From Amoebophrya sp. A120 (Eukaryota > Sar > Dinophyceae > Syndiniales > Amoebophryaceae): a stretch of DNA of 64,000 bases. The first letter of the stretch is position 1; every line of letters begins with the position of its first letter. Positions 12,262 through 22,863 of the stretch are shown here, piece after piece. The notes beneath the pieces are model-generated. The model was not told the DNA's origin. It saw nothing but the letters and a program-made list of their open reading frames with translations, and searched no databases. A program made the position numbers and the translations under genes. The stretch covers positions 6,720,771 through 6,784,770 of the forward strand of contig CAJINV010000002.1 of NCBI GenBank assembly GCA_905178155.1, written 5' to 3'.

Positions 12262-14571
12262 ATGTCGTCATCGCCGGCAATTGTTGCAGAGTTGATGTCA
12301 CATTTCTTATTCTTGCCACTACATTTCTTGAAGTGGCCGCGGCTGCGCTCCCTGCCCGCACATCTCATGGTCTGGACAATGGGAACGACGCTTGCGGCGT
12401 TACTCTTCGTTTGCGGGGGCGAAAATGTGCAGGAGGTGAAGGCCAACGAGGAGCATGCGCTTGCGTTCCACCAAGGTGGTACGTCGAGAGGGCATACGCT
12501 GGCAGATGAAGATCACAGCCCACTGGCGGCGCTGCAACGGCCCGGAGGCGAACAGTCCTCGCAGCTGCTTTCCGACCGCGTTCCTGCGCTCTCCAAAGGT
12601 AGTAGCGAGGAGCAGAACGAGGTGCGGACGCCGGAAGACGATGTCGTGGCGCCAGCATATTTCGAGCACGAAACACTGCGACCACCGCTGTTCGAGGGCG
12701 CGCAGTTTGATACAGCGGAAGAGTTTCTGCAGAGCAATGCAGAAGTACAGTATGCGTCTGAAGGGTGGTCGGCTACGCGGGTCGGGAACGAGGAGCAACA
12801 GGAACGCCGACAGACGAGAACTCCCTCTACCTCCCCCACCAACGAAAACGACATCGAGGATCTGGGTAGAGACTTTGTGGACCACAAGCAGCAGGAGTGG
12901 CTTCAGATTGGAGGATATGCCGCAGCAAAAAAGAGAAGCAGAGCCGCGGATGCCACTGCCATGGGAGGGCCGAGTGAGGACCTACGACTTCCGATGGAGC
13001 AGCAAATTTTCCAGATGCAGCAGGAGATGGCAATGCTCCGGGCGGAGATGCAGCAGAAGATTGCAATGCTCGAGGCGAACGCCACTGCCTGCATGAACAA
13101 CGTGACCGACCTTGTGAGCGCGAGCACAGATATTCGCCACGCCGGGGCGGTCGTGGAGGAGGCTAGTGGACTGCTTTTGGCGCAGATGTTTACTGTGTGG
13201 TGGGTGGATTACACTGGCGCTGTGGTGTACCTCCTTTCCGGGTTCGCGGCTTTGCTCATTGTCGTCGCACTGCCGGTTCGCTTGGTCTTTTTTCCCAGGG
13301 AATACAGCCAACAAGAGGAAGTAGAATCGGAGGGCGGCGGGGATGTCACTCCGGAACCAGAGCAGGGGGCAACCGCCGTGGCAGATGGTGACCAAGCAGA
13401 CCTTGTTTCGGCCGACCGCCCGAAACCACCGCCGGCGAAGCCGGAGAAGTACTGGCTGCTTCCCTGGGATTTCGCCAGGAAAGGAACTTTGTCAAGTGTA
13501 TGTCAGCGAGGGGACAGCACGGAGGGCAAGATTTTCACCACAGGTCTAGTGATAGCCGAAATTTGTGCACTGCTCTCGCGCTACACACTGATCGTGTACG
13601 ATCGCAGCTGTGCGGGCTTTGCTACCGTGGTGGATCAAGAACTGGACAGTATAGGCACCGAGCGATCTATCGATCTGGCGCTTCGTGTGGTTTGGCTGAT
13701 CCTTCCGCCTCTCCTCATGATCATCACGGCTGCGGTGCCGGGCAACAGTTTCAAGGTGAAGGGTCTGGACGCAGCTCCGACGACGACGGCAGGCAATGCA
13801 GCAGGTCCGGGAGGTAGCGCCACCCGAAATCGTGTGACGGCGATCCACGAGGACGATACTCGGATATGGTCGCAGGCACTGCATCGAAGTGTTTTGGCCG
13901 CAGTTGGGCTGCGGTTAATTTTTGAAACGCGGCAGTTGTTCCGCGAGCCTCTCGACGTCTCCGGCGTACTGTTTGGGGTGTCGGATTCGTTGGACCTGGA
14001 CGAGCAACACGACCTACATTTTTGGGTGGATCTTTCCGATCAGCGAGTCGCGGCCCGATGCGGCAGCGACGCTCATCGGGCAGCCTGGGCGCAGGCCTAT
14101 CGCGGCTATTACTTGGGCCGAGTGGTGTGGCTCTTTCTCGGGTGGGCCTTTTCACTACTATTCCTTGCCCTAAGCCTTGCGTGCGCATTGCAATATCGAC
14201 ACGCCGAGGACCGTTCAGCCAAAGACCGGGACCGTCTGCACGCTGCGGCCTATCTCGAAGACGTTCGCTTGGTTCCGCAATCGGCGAGCCTGATTCTTCC
14301 GCGGCTCTCGTTTGCAGCCGAAATTCTTGCCATGCTCACTGTGCAAGCGCTACCCTTCTGGCCCGTTCTTCTGAAGGTAATGCGGCATGGGCAAGGTGCT
14401 ACTTGGAACCCGCCACTGACACCCCTCGATGTTTTGCTTAGAGTATCGTTTGAGCACTTGTCGTGGAGGCAGAATCTATCACAATGCGGGCATTACTTTG
14501 ATACGGACAAGGACTGTGGCAACGATATGTTGACGGCACAGTTGTGGTTTTCACAACCTCCGGTTAGATAG
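12262..14571 (+). CDS. Multi-pass membrane protein, unknown function
   Basis: An uninterrupted 769-residue ORF from ATG. Hydrophobic residues near 35-50 (GTTLAALLFVCGG) suggest a signal peptide or anchor. An acidic, presumably lumenal or extracellular stretch follows, with a short Met/Gln/Glu-rich coiled coil around residues 250-275 (MQQEMAMLRAEMQQKIAML). Six or so hydrophobic segments come next: GAVVYLLSGFAALLIVVALP, GLVIAEICALLSRYTLIVY, RVVWLILPPLLMIITAAVP, a weak one near LAAVGLRLIF, WLFLGWAFSLLFLALSLAC, and EILAMLTVQALPFWPVLL. The large loop between the first two is acidic and proline-rich. No family is recognised. No introners lie inside, unlike both neighbours. The next gene, also a membrane protein, starts 436 bp downstream on the same strand. 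Confidence 0.75.
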   Translation: MSSSPAIVAELMSHFLFLPLHFLKWPRLRSLPAHLMVWTMGTTLAALLFVCGGENVQEVKANEEHALAFHQGGTSRGHTLADEDHSPLAALQRPGGEQSSQLLSDRVPALSKGSSEEQNEVRTPEDDVVAPAYFEHETLRPPLFEGAQFDTAEEFLQSNAEVQYASEGWSATRVGNEEQQERRQTRTPSTSPTNENDIEDLGRDFVDHKQQEWLQIGGYAAAKKRSRAADATAMGGPSEDLRLPMEQQIFQMQQEMAMLRAEMQQKIAMLEANATACMNNVTDLVSASTDIRHAGAVVEEASGLLLAQMFTVWWVDYTGAVVYLLSGFAALLIVVALPVRLVFFPREYSQQEEVESEGGGDVTPEPEQGATAVADGDQADLVSADRPKPPPAKPEKYWLLPWDFARKGTLSSVCQRGDSTEGKIFTTGLVIAEICALLSRYTLIVYDRSCAGFATVVDQELDSIGTERSIDLALRVVWLILPPLLMIITAAVPGNSFKVKGLDAAPTTTAGNAAGPGGSATRNRVTAIHEDDTRIWSQALHRSVLAAVGLRLIFETRQLFREPLDVSGVLFGVSDSLDLDEQHDLHFWVDLSDQRVAARCGSDAHRAAWAQAYRGYYLGRVVWLFLGWAFSLLFLALSLACALQYRHAEDRSAKDRDRLHAAAYLEDVRLVPQSASLILPRLSFAAEILAMLTVQALPFWPVLLKVMRHGQGATWNPPLTPLDVLLRVSFEHLSWRQNLSQCGHYFDTDKDCGNDMLTAQLWFSQPPVR

Positions 14572-15007
14572 TGGCTAACTTCAAACTTCTGTGCAGGCCA
14601 TATGAAATTGCAACAACAGCTGCGCAGTGGAAACTGAGGAAGCTTTCGACTTTTTGTAATTCACCTGAGATCTACTACTACTTCATGTTGTAGCACTGCG
14701 CAGAGTCACTTAACTTGAGGCGTGGAAAGAGATGCGACAAAGACAAAGCTACCTGCTCCAGGAGCTTCTGCGACGCCGTGTTCAACATGTGCTTTATCGT
14801 CCAAGCAGGAGTTCCGGGGTCCACCGTCGATCAGTGCGCCTTCCCTGCGTCGATCAGTGCCGCCTTGCAAGAGCCAGCGAAGACGAAGACGAAGATCATT
14901 GGCAAACCATTCAAGTTTCCACCTCTTCGGAGAATAGCTCGCTAAAGATCGGCTTATCCGCTTTGGATTGTCAATCCAAAGTGGAAAATAAAACCAATCG
15001 AAACTTG
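14572..15007. other. Spacer with a perfect 10-bp-arm palindrome
   Basis: The frame of the downstream gene stays open back to an ATG at 14732, but that extension is arginine-rich and lacks a signal peptide, so I treat it as 5' UTR. At 14961-14981 the inverted repeat CTTTGGATTG/CAATCCAAAG lies about 27 bp before the chosen ATG; it could be a regulatory site or an mRNA hairpin. Confidence 0.4.
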
Positions 15008-18000
15008 ATGAAAAAAACAGACAAGATGATGGGGCGGGCTCAGGCGCAGCGGGGCTTTCGCTTTCCTTTTGTGGTTACTCTTGTCTTCGCGACGTGTTGT
15101 CGCTTTGCCTATGGTGGGGAGACTACGTCAGCAACATCACACGTGCATCTTGAAGATGTCTCCTCCCCGTCCGCGATCGAGGAGGATCATGTTCATGTGA
15201 GGATTCCTTCGGGCACGACGATGACTTCACCCCCAGAGCAACTTCGAGAGCCCGCTGTCAAAAACATTCAAGGCGGACCTAGTCCTCCGAACCCGTGCGA
15301 AGTGGCTCTGCGAGAGCAAGTGCGAGGCACGACTTTGACGCAATTCGGAAAATTACTGCTCTTCGGTACGGGAAAACAAATTCCATACGACGCAGGAAAG
15401 TACAAGTTTTGCCGAGCACTGGAAAACGCAAAGTATTTCCTGGCGGAGTTCCAGTACCAGTATGTCAACGGGGGTGAGGTGGAGGAGGAGCAACAGCAGA
15501 AGCAAGGATATCATGGCGCTTTTACGAAAGAGGACGGCACCAACGTTGTCGAAAATCTGCTTGCGCCAGCAGTTTCTGAAGTGCTTTCGCGAACGACCAT
15601 ATCACAGGATGATCGGGAGGACAAAATTCTTGAGAAAAACGATGGGCAGCACCCATTGTTCTCGTTCCCGAGAAACATCATTCTCGATGCCCTCAATCCC
15701 ATGCTTCAAACCGAAGACTTGTTGACGGGAAATAAACTGTTTGCAAACCCGGCGATAATTGATGCCCGCCGAGGACATCCGAATCTTCACGCAGCTCCGA
15801 ATAAAGCCTTGGCCATCCCGATGAAACTGGGTCTGTGCCTTCCCGCGACGCACGTGGTCAATAACAAGCGCCTCCCAGCTTGCACGAAACAAACCGTACA
15901 CGACATGCTGCAAGACTGGATGCGACCCAAAGCGGCTGCGCGAAGAGGCTCGAAACTTTCGTCCGCATCAGCAAGCCATGAAGCCGAACTGCAGACACAA
16001 ACCACGACCAAACTGGAAGATGAAGATCAAGATGATTCAAACACCCGTCTGCTCAGCGCCGTCATTCCCACCGATTCCAAGCAAAAGGACGCGACCAAAG
16101 TGCAAATCACCTGCCCCGAGGAGGACACGGTGACTTCCCTCGATGACTACGCGATCGCGTCTATCGGCTTTCTCGGGCTATTGCTTTTGACAGTCATTAC
16201 CGCGACCTTCCGGGTGCAGGTTTTCGAAGCTGCGATGGAAAAGTACGAGAAAAATGTCAGGCTGCAATCGGAACTGGATCGGAGACTAGTGGAGAGTTAC
16301 TGCAGCAACAGCGTGTCGACGAGCAGTTTGCTGAACAGCAGTTATCCAAGTTCGGAAGTCGGTGGTGGGGAAAATAATGATGTTTTGGTCGTCAACGCCG
16401 AGACCATTCAGACACCGAGAGGAATGGAAGATGGTACTCTTTCTAGTACTGAAGTAGATGTATGCAACTTTTATTGCCTAAGCGTAGTTAGGTAAATGGT
16501 ACAGACTTGTTTTTTGTGATTGATATTCAAGATTCGTGATGAGCAAGACATGTTGACAATTACAAATCAGAAACAGGCTCTACCGACGGCACGCCCAGTA
16601 CGGCATCGTCACCAAACGAAGCGGAGCCAACATCACAAGCTACTACACCTAGAGGAGCCACAGCAGCAGCACCTGCAGTTGTTTCGTCATCCTCTGCAAA
16701 ACAAGCAAAGCAGCTCAACACGGGCACCGCGTCCCGGCCGCTTCTCATCGTCGACACGCTGATGGAGCGACGGTTAGAGGAGCAGACCACCATCCCACAA
16801 CTCCCCCGTCCGATCGCCCCACCACTATGGGCGAAAGCGTTTGCGCTGTTTGGGAAGACAGGGACGTTGACGAAGTTGTTTCAGACAAATACGAACACAG
16901 GAAGAAAAAACAATTCGCCCAGAAAACCCCACACCAACGACCGGCCGACGGATTGTCTGAACGGAATGCGGGTTTTGTCTATGCTCTGGATCTATCAAAT
17001 GCAAAAATGTCTGGGTCTGGAAGAGTCCAAGACTTGTGATGCAGGTTTTCCATGACCCGTGAGGTCTGGAATGCGAGACCCAGCATGACAAATTCTTTGA
17101 GGTCTCTATCATGCCTTTCCTGCGTGAGAAACTCCCTCTCAGCTTGGTCAAAAGCGGACAGCTTTTGGCACTCACGCAACACAGATTTTTGCATCATTCA
17201 GATTTAGCATGACAGGTTCTAATCTTCCCGACCCAGACATTTCTACATTTGATAGGATCATCCTTGGCCATACCTTTCTCATGCCCGAAGGCCTCACCGG
17301 CTACAGCAACAACGAGGACATCGCGAGCATCATGCGACCGTTCGTGACCGCTGACTTCAGTAGCGAGACCGCGCCCTGGCTGATGTTTGTGCTCGCTGCG
17401 GAATTTGGGGTGGACAGCTTTTTCTTCATGAGCGGGTTTTTGCTCTCCTTGCTGCAACTACAAGAGCTGGAGAAGAAGCACGGGAAGAGGAGTATCAGGG
17501 ATAGAAGAAGTGGATCATCTGCTGAAAATTCTACAAATCGCAGGCCGTCCCTCTTCCAACACTTCAAAAAGTGGCTTTTTGGCTTGTTCCAGCGGTACGT
17601 CCGGTTGACCCCAAGCCTGGCACTGGCTTTGATGCTGTACTACAAAGTTCTCTACTTTTTCGTCGCGATTGGCGACCAAGGGAGCAGCGCTGTTCCTGTC
17701 GATGGTGATAGCATCGTGCAATCTGTCCCCTCCTCCGGGCCTTTCGTCCCCTTACTGCAAGACTCGATCAAGAACAAGTGCGATTCCTCCTGGTGGAGCG
17801 AACTCAGCTACACGGTGAATTTCATCCCCTTTGACTCCGACAAGGTCTGCATGGGCTGGAGCTGGTACCTGGGGAATGACATGCTGTTTTTCGCAGTGGG
17901 CACGGTAATTGTGCCGCTTTACTTTCACAAGTCGAAACTGCATGGGGTTATTCTCCTGCTCACGTTTCTCCTCGCCGCTGTCGGGATCACGACCTACCTG

Positions 18001-18618
18001 ATTTACCACTACCATTTATCCCCTTATCTCTTCGACCGGCACTACCTGGACTACAGCTATTACGCTTATTCGAAGCCCTACTGCCGGATCGGCGCTTATC
18101 TGATCGGGTTAGCGACCGCGTGGCACGTGCTGGAGCGGGAAGAAAAGCAAGACCATGCGAGGTTTTTCGGCAGTAAAAGGGCGAGCGTGTTTTTGCTACT
18201 GGCTTTTTCCGTTTTGGCGGTGTTGATCTTCATTCCGGCAACGGACGGGGGGGAGAACAAAAACAGCTGGTCCGATTTGGAGTCGAATTTGATGCTGAAT
18301 TTCGGCCGGCTTTTCTGGGCCGGGTGTCTGGCCGTGATCGTCACGCATTGCTATTTTGGGCACTATCCGTTCATTGACAGCGTCTTAGCGCACGAGATCT
18401 TCACGCCTTTAACGAGATTGTGCTACGGGGCGTATCTGTGCCATCCGTTGGTGATCAAGTATTTTGCCGGGACCAGCCTGCAATTTTACAACTTCGACCT
18501 GCATACGATCTTCTCCCAGTTTCTCCTACACACGGTTTTGTCGTTTTTACTCGCGGTGGTCTTGTGGTGTCTGGCTGAAAGGCCAGTGATGACCATTGCA
18601 GGCGCTTATTTGAAGTAG
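15008..18618 (+). CDS. NRF-6-like acyltransferase-3 membrane protein
   Basis: Chosen start ATG 15008 (MKKTDKMMGRAQAQ) gives a signal peptide (FVVTLVFATCCRFAYGG). The N-terminal part has the cysteine pattern of the NRF domain, including CRALENAKYF and LGLCLPATHV. A transmembrane helix follows (ASIGFLGLLLLTVITATF), then a poorly conserved linker with one intron between about 16450 and 16570 whose exact sites I could not fix. The acyltransferase-3 domain begins LNGMRVLSMLWI, is interrupted by the introner at 16993-17254, and resumes ILGHTFLMPEG. That is the family's first helix with its conserved His. About nine more helices follow, ending LAERPVMTIAGAYLK. Spliced length is about 1,075 aa. Members of this family are membrane proteins thought to transfer acyl groups to lipids or other substrates; the substrate here is unknown. 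Confidence 0.85.
16993..17254 (+). mobile_element. Introner, family A (TATCAAATG type)
   Basis: Left arm TATCAAATGCAAAAATGTCT, right arm ending AGACATTTCTACATTTGATA; perfect duplication GGATC. Removal rebuilds MLWI-ILGHTFL, the conserved acyltransferase-3 motif, so the protein family itself confirms that this is an intron. Confidence 0.93.
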
Positions 18619-19465
18619 CCATAGAAATGTACTGTTTACGTTTTCATCTGATTTTTCTGCACCGGCAAGGAACATGTGGACATGAACACGAAGACGATCG
18701 ACAAGAGCGACGAAGTCAAAGAAATTTCAGAGTCGACGAACAGCAGACGCTCGCTTACTTATAGCAGCACACTAACACGAGCTGCCACGTATACTACTTT
18801 GGAATCAAAAGATTTATTTGATGCGCTTTCTGGTGGAGCTGGATGGTCTGGTGTGGCTAGTGCGTTTTGCTTTCCCATTTAAAGAAATGCACAACGTACA
18901 AAATCTTGTCCGCGGACAAGCAATGAAGATGTTGCGGCGCAGCTCGGCCCCCGGACTTCTCGATTGATCGTCCTCGCTCTGAATCATCTAAATCTTCTTC
19001 GATCGTTTTTTTTTGCATCGTTAGTTTGGTGTTTAACATTTCAAGTCGCTCGGCACCAGGATCAGGAACATGAACATTCGTTCGAGGTTGTCGCTTTGCT
19101 CGGAAGCGACTGTCAATGTGACAATGTCGGTGCAGGAGGAAGGAAGTTTGTACCTCTGACAAGTAACTTCGCATCGTCTGACAAGGGGATTGTAAGTGGG
19201 GAAACTGACTGATGATCGTGATTCGCCTTCCAGCGTTGTTGCATTTGTCTTGTCGTGTGATGTTTTCGTTTGGGATTGTTTCTAGTTTGGATTTGATGTT
19301 CCTGTTGGTGTTTCAATATTAGTTTATCTGTATTGCTCCTGGTCCTGCTACTCTGCAGTTGTCGTTTGTCATTCTCTAGGTTCGTACTTCCTAGGCACCA
19401 CATTCAGGACAAGCACCAAGCGAGATTGCATACACACAGTAATTATTTGAAACTTCTTCTGTGTC
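18619..19465. other. Intergenic stretch with one short ORF
   Basis: A 66-codon ORF from ATG 18682 to 18882 (MNTKTIDKSDEVKEISESTN...) could be a small gene or a last exon for the acyltransferase tail. A strict GT-AG join to that gene does not keep the frame. The rest is AT-rich with no recognisable feature. Confidence 0.35.
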
Positions 19466-20011
19466 ATGAAGGTCGAAGTAGAAGTATTCCGAGTCGCGGA
19501 AGGGAGCACGGAAGTCACGCGACGGGAAAAAAAATTCGTAGTGGAAGTCAACGGCACACCCGGCGTGCGCACTTGGTGCTCAGAAATCCAGCACGCTGCA
19601 AGGGAGAGGTTTGGAATCCCCCTCGAAGCGCAGCACGTTACGACGCCAAGGCTGGTCCTCTTTAGCTTGATCTACCCGTGCCACTATGGCATAGGAAGCA
19701 TCCGGCTGAAGCTGATGTCCGACGAGGAACGGATTACCGAATACGCGAAGTTCTTCGATGAAAAAGAAGAATGGGGGGAATGGATCAAGTGCGCGACTGG
19801 CAAATCGTTGCGGAAAGCAGGCGTCCATTCGAAAAAAAGCAACCGCGTCTACGTGTGGACATCCTACCTCGGGCCCGTTCCAGAGAAGCGGCCAGCTGCT
19901 CTCGGCGCGGCAGGCGGCATTCAATTGCAAGAGGGCCAGCCAAGTACAATTTTTCGTTTGTTTTGTTGCGTTTGTCCTGCTTTCGGGCCCTGTGTGCATC
20001 CGTGCCATTGA
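19466..20011 (+). CDS. Small hypothetical protein
   Basis: ATG 19466 opens a 181-codon frame starting MKVEVEVFRVAEGSTEV. The first ~155 residues are balanced and soluble (mixed strands and helices, with SDEERITEYAKFFDEKEEWG and KKSNRVYVWTSYLGP). The last ~20 residues (FRLFCCVCPAFGPC...) look unlike coding sequence. An intron may begin with GTACAA at about 19946 and end at CTACAAAG near 20061. The alternative tail would then be S-A-Q-S-Q-S-S-K-K-R-R-V-E-L, a possible nuclear signal. Family not recognised. Confidence 0.5.
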   Translation: MKVEVEVFRVAEGSTEVTRREKKFVVEVNGTPGVRTWCSEIQHAARERFGIPLEAQHVTTPRLVLFSLIYPCHYGIGSIRLKLMSDEERITEYAKFFDEKEEWGEWIKCATGKSLRKAGVHSKKSNRVYVWTSYLGPVPEKRPAALGAAGGIQLQEGQPSTIFRLFCCVCPAFGPCVHPCH

Positions 20012-21274
20012 GAGCGTAAAAAATGCGGTTGTGTCATCAATACAAATCTCACAAACTACAAAGGCGCGCAGTCCCAGTCCTCGAAAAAAAGGCGGGTCGA
20101 ATTGTAGTACGGGGGACGCCGGTCCCGGTGCCGCGATGTCTGTCTGCGCGCCAGCTCGTGCTTGAATTTCCCTGAGTTGTAGTGCGTCTTGGGATCTCTT
20201 CGCAGATGCTGTGCGTGCGTGTATTTATATGCAGGGATGATCTTTCACTTTCTTGTGAGGGCGTATCTGAAGAAGCAAATGGATCTTCTGAGGACTGTTG
20301 TCGTGGTAGGCGTAGGCTCATAACAACGACATCAACGTTATGCCCAACGATCGACAATCACAATGAACATGAAAACTGCACCCCTAAGAAAGTAGGCGTC
20401 ATTCAATTTCGGAATTGAAAGTGCAGCATTCGTATTCGAAGAGCGGACGTGGGTCTTGACAGTCATCCTTTGCTCGTGGAGTGGGGGCCAAGAAGTCGCA
20501 CCGGCCTCATCAGAGATATTTCTCTTGCAGCTGTACCTGCTGGCTTTGTTGCCAGTCGTCCGACACAACTTATTGCTTGGGATACAAGAAGGTCTAGATC
20601 TGTTTGGACGTTTGGATCTGATGTTTCTAATCGCACAGCACCCAAATAATGCCTTGACGGATCCACGTCCACTTCTTCGCGATCCCGATCTCGTTAGCGT
20701 CACTATTCTTCAGTTTCGTATGACATGCGCCATTACCCTGTATGGCGAGTCGTGTTGCCTGTCAGGATGATAGAGGTAGCAGGAGTCGTCTTGAACAAGA
20801 TGATCGTCAGCGTTATATAGGAATGAAAGCTGAAGCTGATCTTTTACTGCGAGTCTCGACTAGCCCAAGTCAGTGTGAGGCGGGCGCCACTAACCTGCTC
20901 CACTGGTTGAACGTGAAGGAACCTGATCGAGTCGTATCGTGTCGCCACGCTGATGTAGATGCTCAAATAATTGATTCATGTTTCAGTGCACAGGGACAAA
21001 GTAATCGTCACGGAAAAAACTGAAAGTGAAACTTCTCATCGGATCGACATTCGAGCTATTCAATTGAGGCAAAATCTACGACGACGACCGCGATGTCTGC
21101 TTTTCGCTACAGAAGATTGATAAAGTAAGCAAATCATCTTCCTCCTCGCACAAGTTTTTTTGTTCTTGGACTCGGCTCAGTCATCATCTACTTCATACAT
21201 CATTTCTCATACTCGATCATTATCAATCTACTTCAACTTGTACTGCTTCAGCTGATACAGAAGTAGAAAACACA
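20012..21274. other. Intergenic stretch, 1.26 kb
   Basis: Beyond the possible last exon of the preceding gene (about 20062-20103), I see only short ORFs without ATG starts. No terminal-repeat elements. It presumably includes the promoter of the first RING gene. Confidence 0.45.
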
Positions 21275-22069
21275 ATGCCGCCGCCGTCATCTGTCGGTGC
21301 AGATGCAGGGCGCACTGGCCGCAGTCGGAGCCCCAGGCGACATCCGCAACGGGTTGAAGATCTTTTCCAAGACGACTCAACACTGCAGATGGGAGGGCTT
21401 GCCGGAATATGGAAAGTCAAGAACGACGAGATGGACGATGAAGTTCCGAGTATGGTGTGGGTCGACACAGACGGTCAAAGTATGCGATTTTTCAAACAAG
21501 ATAAATGGAAGATGGCACGCGGCGCAGGGAGTCAGAAAAACACCATCTTCAGTGTCAAAGCTAAAATTGCGAACAGGATGTGGGTCGCGAACGGTGTCCG
21601 TGCCGACGCCGAGAGCATAACGTGGCAGAACGAAGCGGATGCGGATGAAAAAGCAACCTGGATCCGTAGTAAAGAACACGCGCTGCCGTCCTGCTCCGGC
21701 GCTAGCTCTCGCCAAGTGCCCGGCAATGGCGCGGAAATCAATCGGCCGATTGTTAGCGCGGACATGATCGACGACGGGATCGACCGAACGATTGCGCAGG
21801 CAGAGGAGGCCTTCCAAGAGACGACCAAGGCTTTTCAAGAAACGACCAGAGCAGCGCTCGAAAAGCTGCGAAACGGGCTCCAGTCCGCGAAAAAATGTGA
21901 GGTCGTTCCGAGCTGCAAAATTTGCTTGACCCGCCCGGTTTCCGTCGTCCTTCTCGGCTGCGGGCACACGCTCTGTAACGATTGCGCTGATATTCAGTGC
22001 AAACCCGGCAAAGTGTGCTTCGCGTGCAAGGTTCCCTACGCGGGGCGGCAGCAGATGTTCTTCTCGTAG
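21275..22069 (+). CDS. RING-finger protein, tandem family copy 1
   Basis: 264 residues, single exon. The N-terminus is RS-rich (RSRSPRRHPQ). The middle has a family-specific domain with GLAGIWKV, then NTIFSVKAK, MWVANGV and ITWQN. A short helical segment (AEEAFQETTKAFQETTRAAL) leads to a C-terminal C3HC4 RING: CKIC, eleven residues, CGHTLCNDC, ten residues, CFAC. The protein ends GRQQMFFS, as in the other copies. RING domains of this compact C-terminal type usually make E3 ubiquitin ligases; the middle domain would be the substrate or partner module. It is the first of five same-strand copies over 8.3 kb. Confidence 0.85.
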   Translation: MPPPSSVGADAGRTGRSRSPRRHPQRVEDLFQDDSTLQMGGLAGIWKVKNDEMDDEVPSMVWVDTDGQSMRFFKQDKWKMARGAGSQKNTIFSVKAKIANRMWVANGVRADAESITWQNEADADEKATWIRSKEHALPSCSGASSRQVPGNGAEINRPIVSADMIDDGIDRTIAQAEEAFQETTKAFQETTRAALEKLRNGLQSAKKCEVVPSCKICLTRPVSVVLLGCGHTLCNDCADIQCKPGKVCFACKVPYAGRQQMFFS

Positions 22070-22863
22070 GGGTTCACGGGTTTGCAATCTCTCTCGTTGG
22101 TGTCAACAAAGCGTGATCCTGAAAACAGTTAGATACCAAACTGACATTCGTGCTTTTCCTATTGCCCCCAGTATGATCCTTTGCTTTTCAGACTCAGAGA
22201 TGTAGAAACTAACCCGTCAGCACTTTGAGCTGTAATGTCGTTCAATCAGAAGTAGAAGTTTAGCACCTCCTGCACCTTGTCCCTGTGTTACCATCTCTGT
22301 GAGTCGGCCCTGAGACGCGACGCAGATGCTGAGAATTCCAATGCCCTGTTCTCCGACATCCAGCTGTGTTTTGAAGATGTGCGACGGATCAAAGACGAGC
22401 TGGTCGCGAGATTTCAAAAAAGATCTCTCTGGTGTTGTCGTGATGTTGCGATTTGCTCACTCTTGTCCCCCCTGCAGCTGTGTTACCTGCTACGACGCTT
22501 GGTCGATGACACAGTCAAGAACATGTTTCTGTTACTATGTGTAGTAATGCCAAGGCGGACTTCAACTGAAATTGTGTTTGTAGTGGGCTTGAAGGTCCCC
22601 AGGCAAGAATCTGAGAGAAGGTGCAGCGGCCGCTGAAAAGAAATATCTCCCGCGATGTACAACTATCGCAGTAGCAACACGGTTCTTCATGCGATGAACA
22701 CAAACTTCTCCAGTCCCAGTGTTGTAGTATCACGACTACCTTTACCTCCTTTTAGATTTCGTGTTGTATCTCTCTAGTGCTGCGGAACCCTCGTGCGGTA
22801 AGCTCGTCATTCAATTACGACAACGAGGGCACTTCCGTGCCGCCCTCCTTTTTGTTCGAAGCT
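22070..22863. other. Intergenic stretch, 0.8 kb
   Basis: Short ORFs only (the longest + frame, 22277-22636, starts without ATG and has no motif). The frame of the next gene is open back to 22777, but only from a non-ATG codon. Confidence 0.45.

Noticed and set aside
20456-20770. Hydrophobic 104-codon ORF in the spacer before the RING array
   Set aside because: It begins at a non-ATG codon, lacks homology to anything recognised, and is within the length expected by chance.
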